Of a stretch of 64,000 nt of DNA, positions 63,906-64,000 are shown piece after piece. The notes under the pieces were generated by a model. The model was given only the letters and a program-made list of their open reading frames with translations, ran no database searches and had not been told where the DNA came from. How positions within the stretch are numbered: position 1 is the first letter of the stretch; every line of letters starts with the position of its first letter. The position numbers were made by a program, and so were the translations under genes. The DNA lies in NCBI GenBank assembly GCA_009838915.1, contig VXQT01000013.1, positions 570,414-634,413 of the forward strand, given 5' to 3'. Origin of the DNA: Chloroflexota bacterium (GTDB taxonomy: Bacteria; Chloroflexota; Dehalococcoidia; Bin125).

Positions 63906-64000
63906 GGGGGGGGGGGGGGCCGGGCCCCCCCCCCCCACCCCCACACCTGCACACGCCGGCACACGGCATGCGGGAAATAATAAAAAACAGAAGCTGGCGC
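63906..64000. other. Contig-end artefact region
   Basis: A run of 14 G, then CCGGG, then 13 C (63906-63936), a C/A-rich stretch, and an AT-rich end are unlike any neighbouring sequence. The NCS2 reading frame becomes a run of Gly, Ala and Pro here. This looks like a sequencing or assembly error at the contig end, so nothing upstream of 63906 on the minus strand should be trusted. Confidence 0.7.

Overview
The window is one GC-rich bacterial contig, probably from a metagenome assembly. It carries about 60 protein genes, one tRNA, RNase P RNA, and a dispersed family of G+C-rich palindromic repeats. The general character is an aerobic, free-living bacterium: a nickel superoxide dismutase beside a Cu/Zn one, thiolase/DUF35, SDR and crotonase genes, RNase J, a membrane pyrophosphatase, a peptidoglycan-ligase-like gene and a Tat system. 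Chloroflexota (Dehalococcoidia/SAR202-like) is my best guess from gene content and style; I could not test it.

Layout. 1-2000: end of an unknown gene, tRNA-Arg(TCT) and a DEAD-box helicase with a zinc ribbon. 2000-4330: a small accessory islet of lower GC with a broken HigB toxin, an intact HigA-like antitoxin and a GmrSD-type (DUF262/DUF1524) defence nuclease; a tRNA T-arm-like copy lies at its left edge. 4500-8000: sodN, sodC and a two-gene ABC exporter. 8000-14760: a DUF35 protein with a thiolase-like protein, a phosphoesterase, two SDRs, a MetE-like protein, an FGE-like protein and a crotonase. 14834-22081: one 7.2-kb gene for an exported protein of about twenty SWM-type repeats. 22000-29300: birA, a possible tiny gene with an extreme Shine-Dalgarno, an aminotransferase, a MurE-like ligase, rnpB, an RNase H, a catalytically degraded serine recombinase and a zinc-ribbon protein. 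29400-38600: yceD-rpmF-fabD-nusB-acpP, tatA-tatC, a type-4 uracil-DNA glycosylase, RNase J and FtsK. 38600-56760: a cyclase and a dense set of DNA-repair genes (uvrB, ruvA, ruvC, mutM, polA, uvrA) mixed with yebC, surE, a peptidase, a nitrilase and an ArsR/VOC pair. 56900-64000: ferredoxin, glycyl-tRNA synthetase, pyrophosphatase, two FmdB-type zinc ribbons, UPF0102, rnhB and a truncated NCS2 permease that runs into an artefactual contig end.

Three signals go beyond ordinary annotation. First, eleven copies of a roughly 50-bp two-armed palindrome share a structure with compensating arm changes. All eleven lie in the same orientation; nine are intergenic (eight of those after stop codons of minus-strand genes), and two are inserted in frame inside murE and ftsK. 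Second, many transcription units have a TAnnnT -10 box exactly 6 (sometimes 7-8) bases before the start codon, so leaderless mRNAs look common and several start codons can be fixed this way. Third, the giant SWM protein contains three tandem 630-bp units, each encoding two domains, which points to recent internal expansion.
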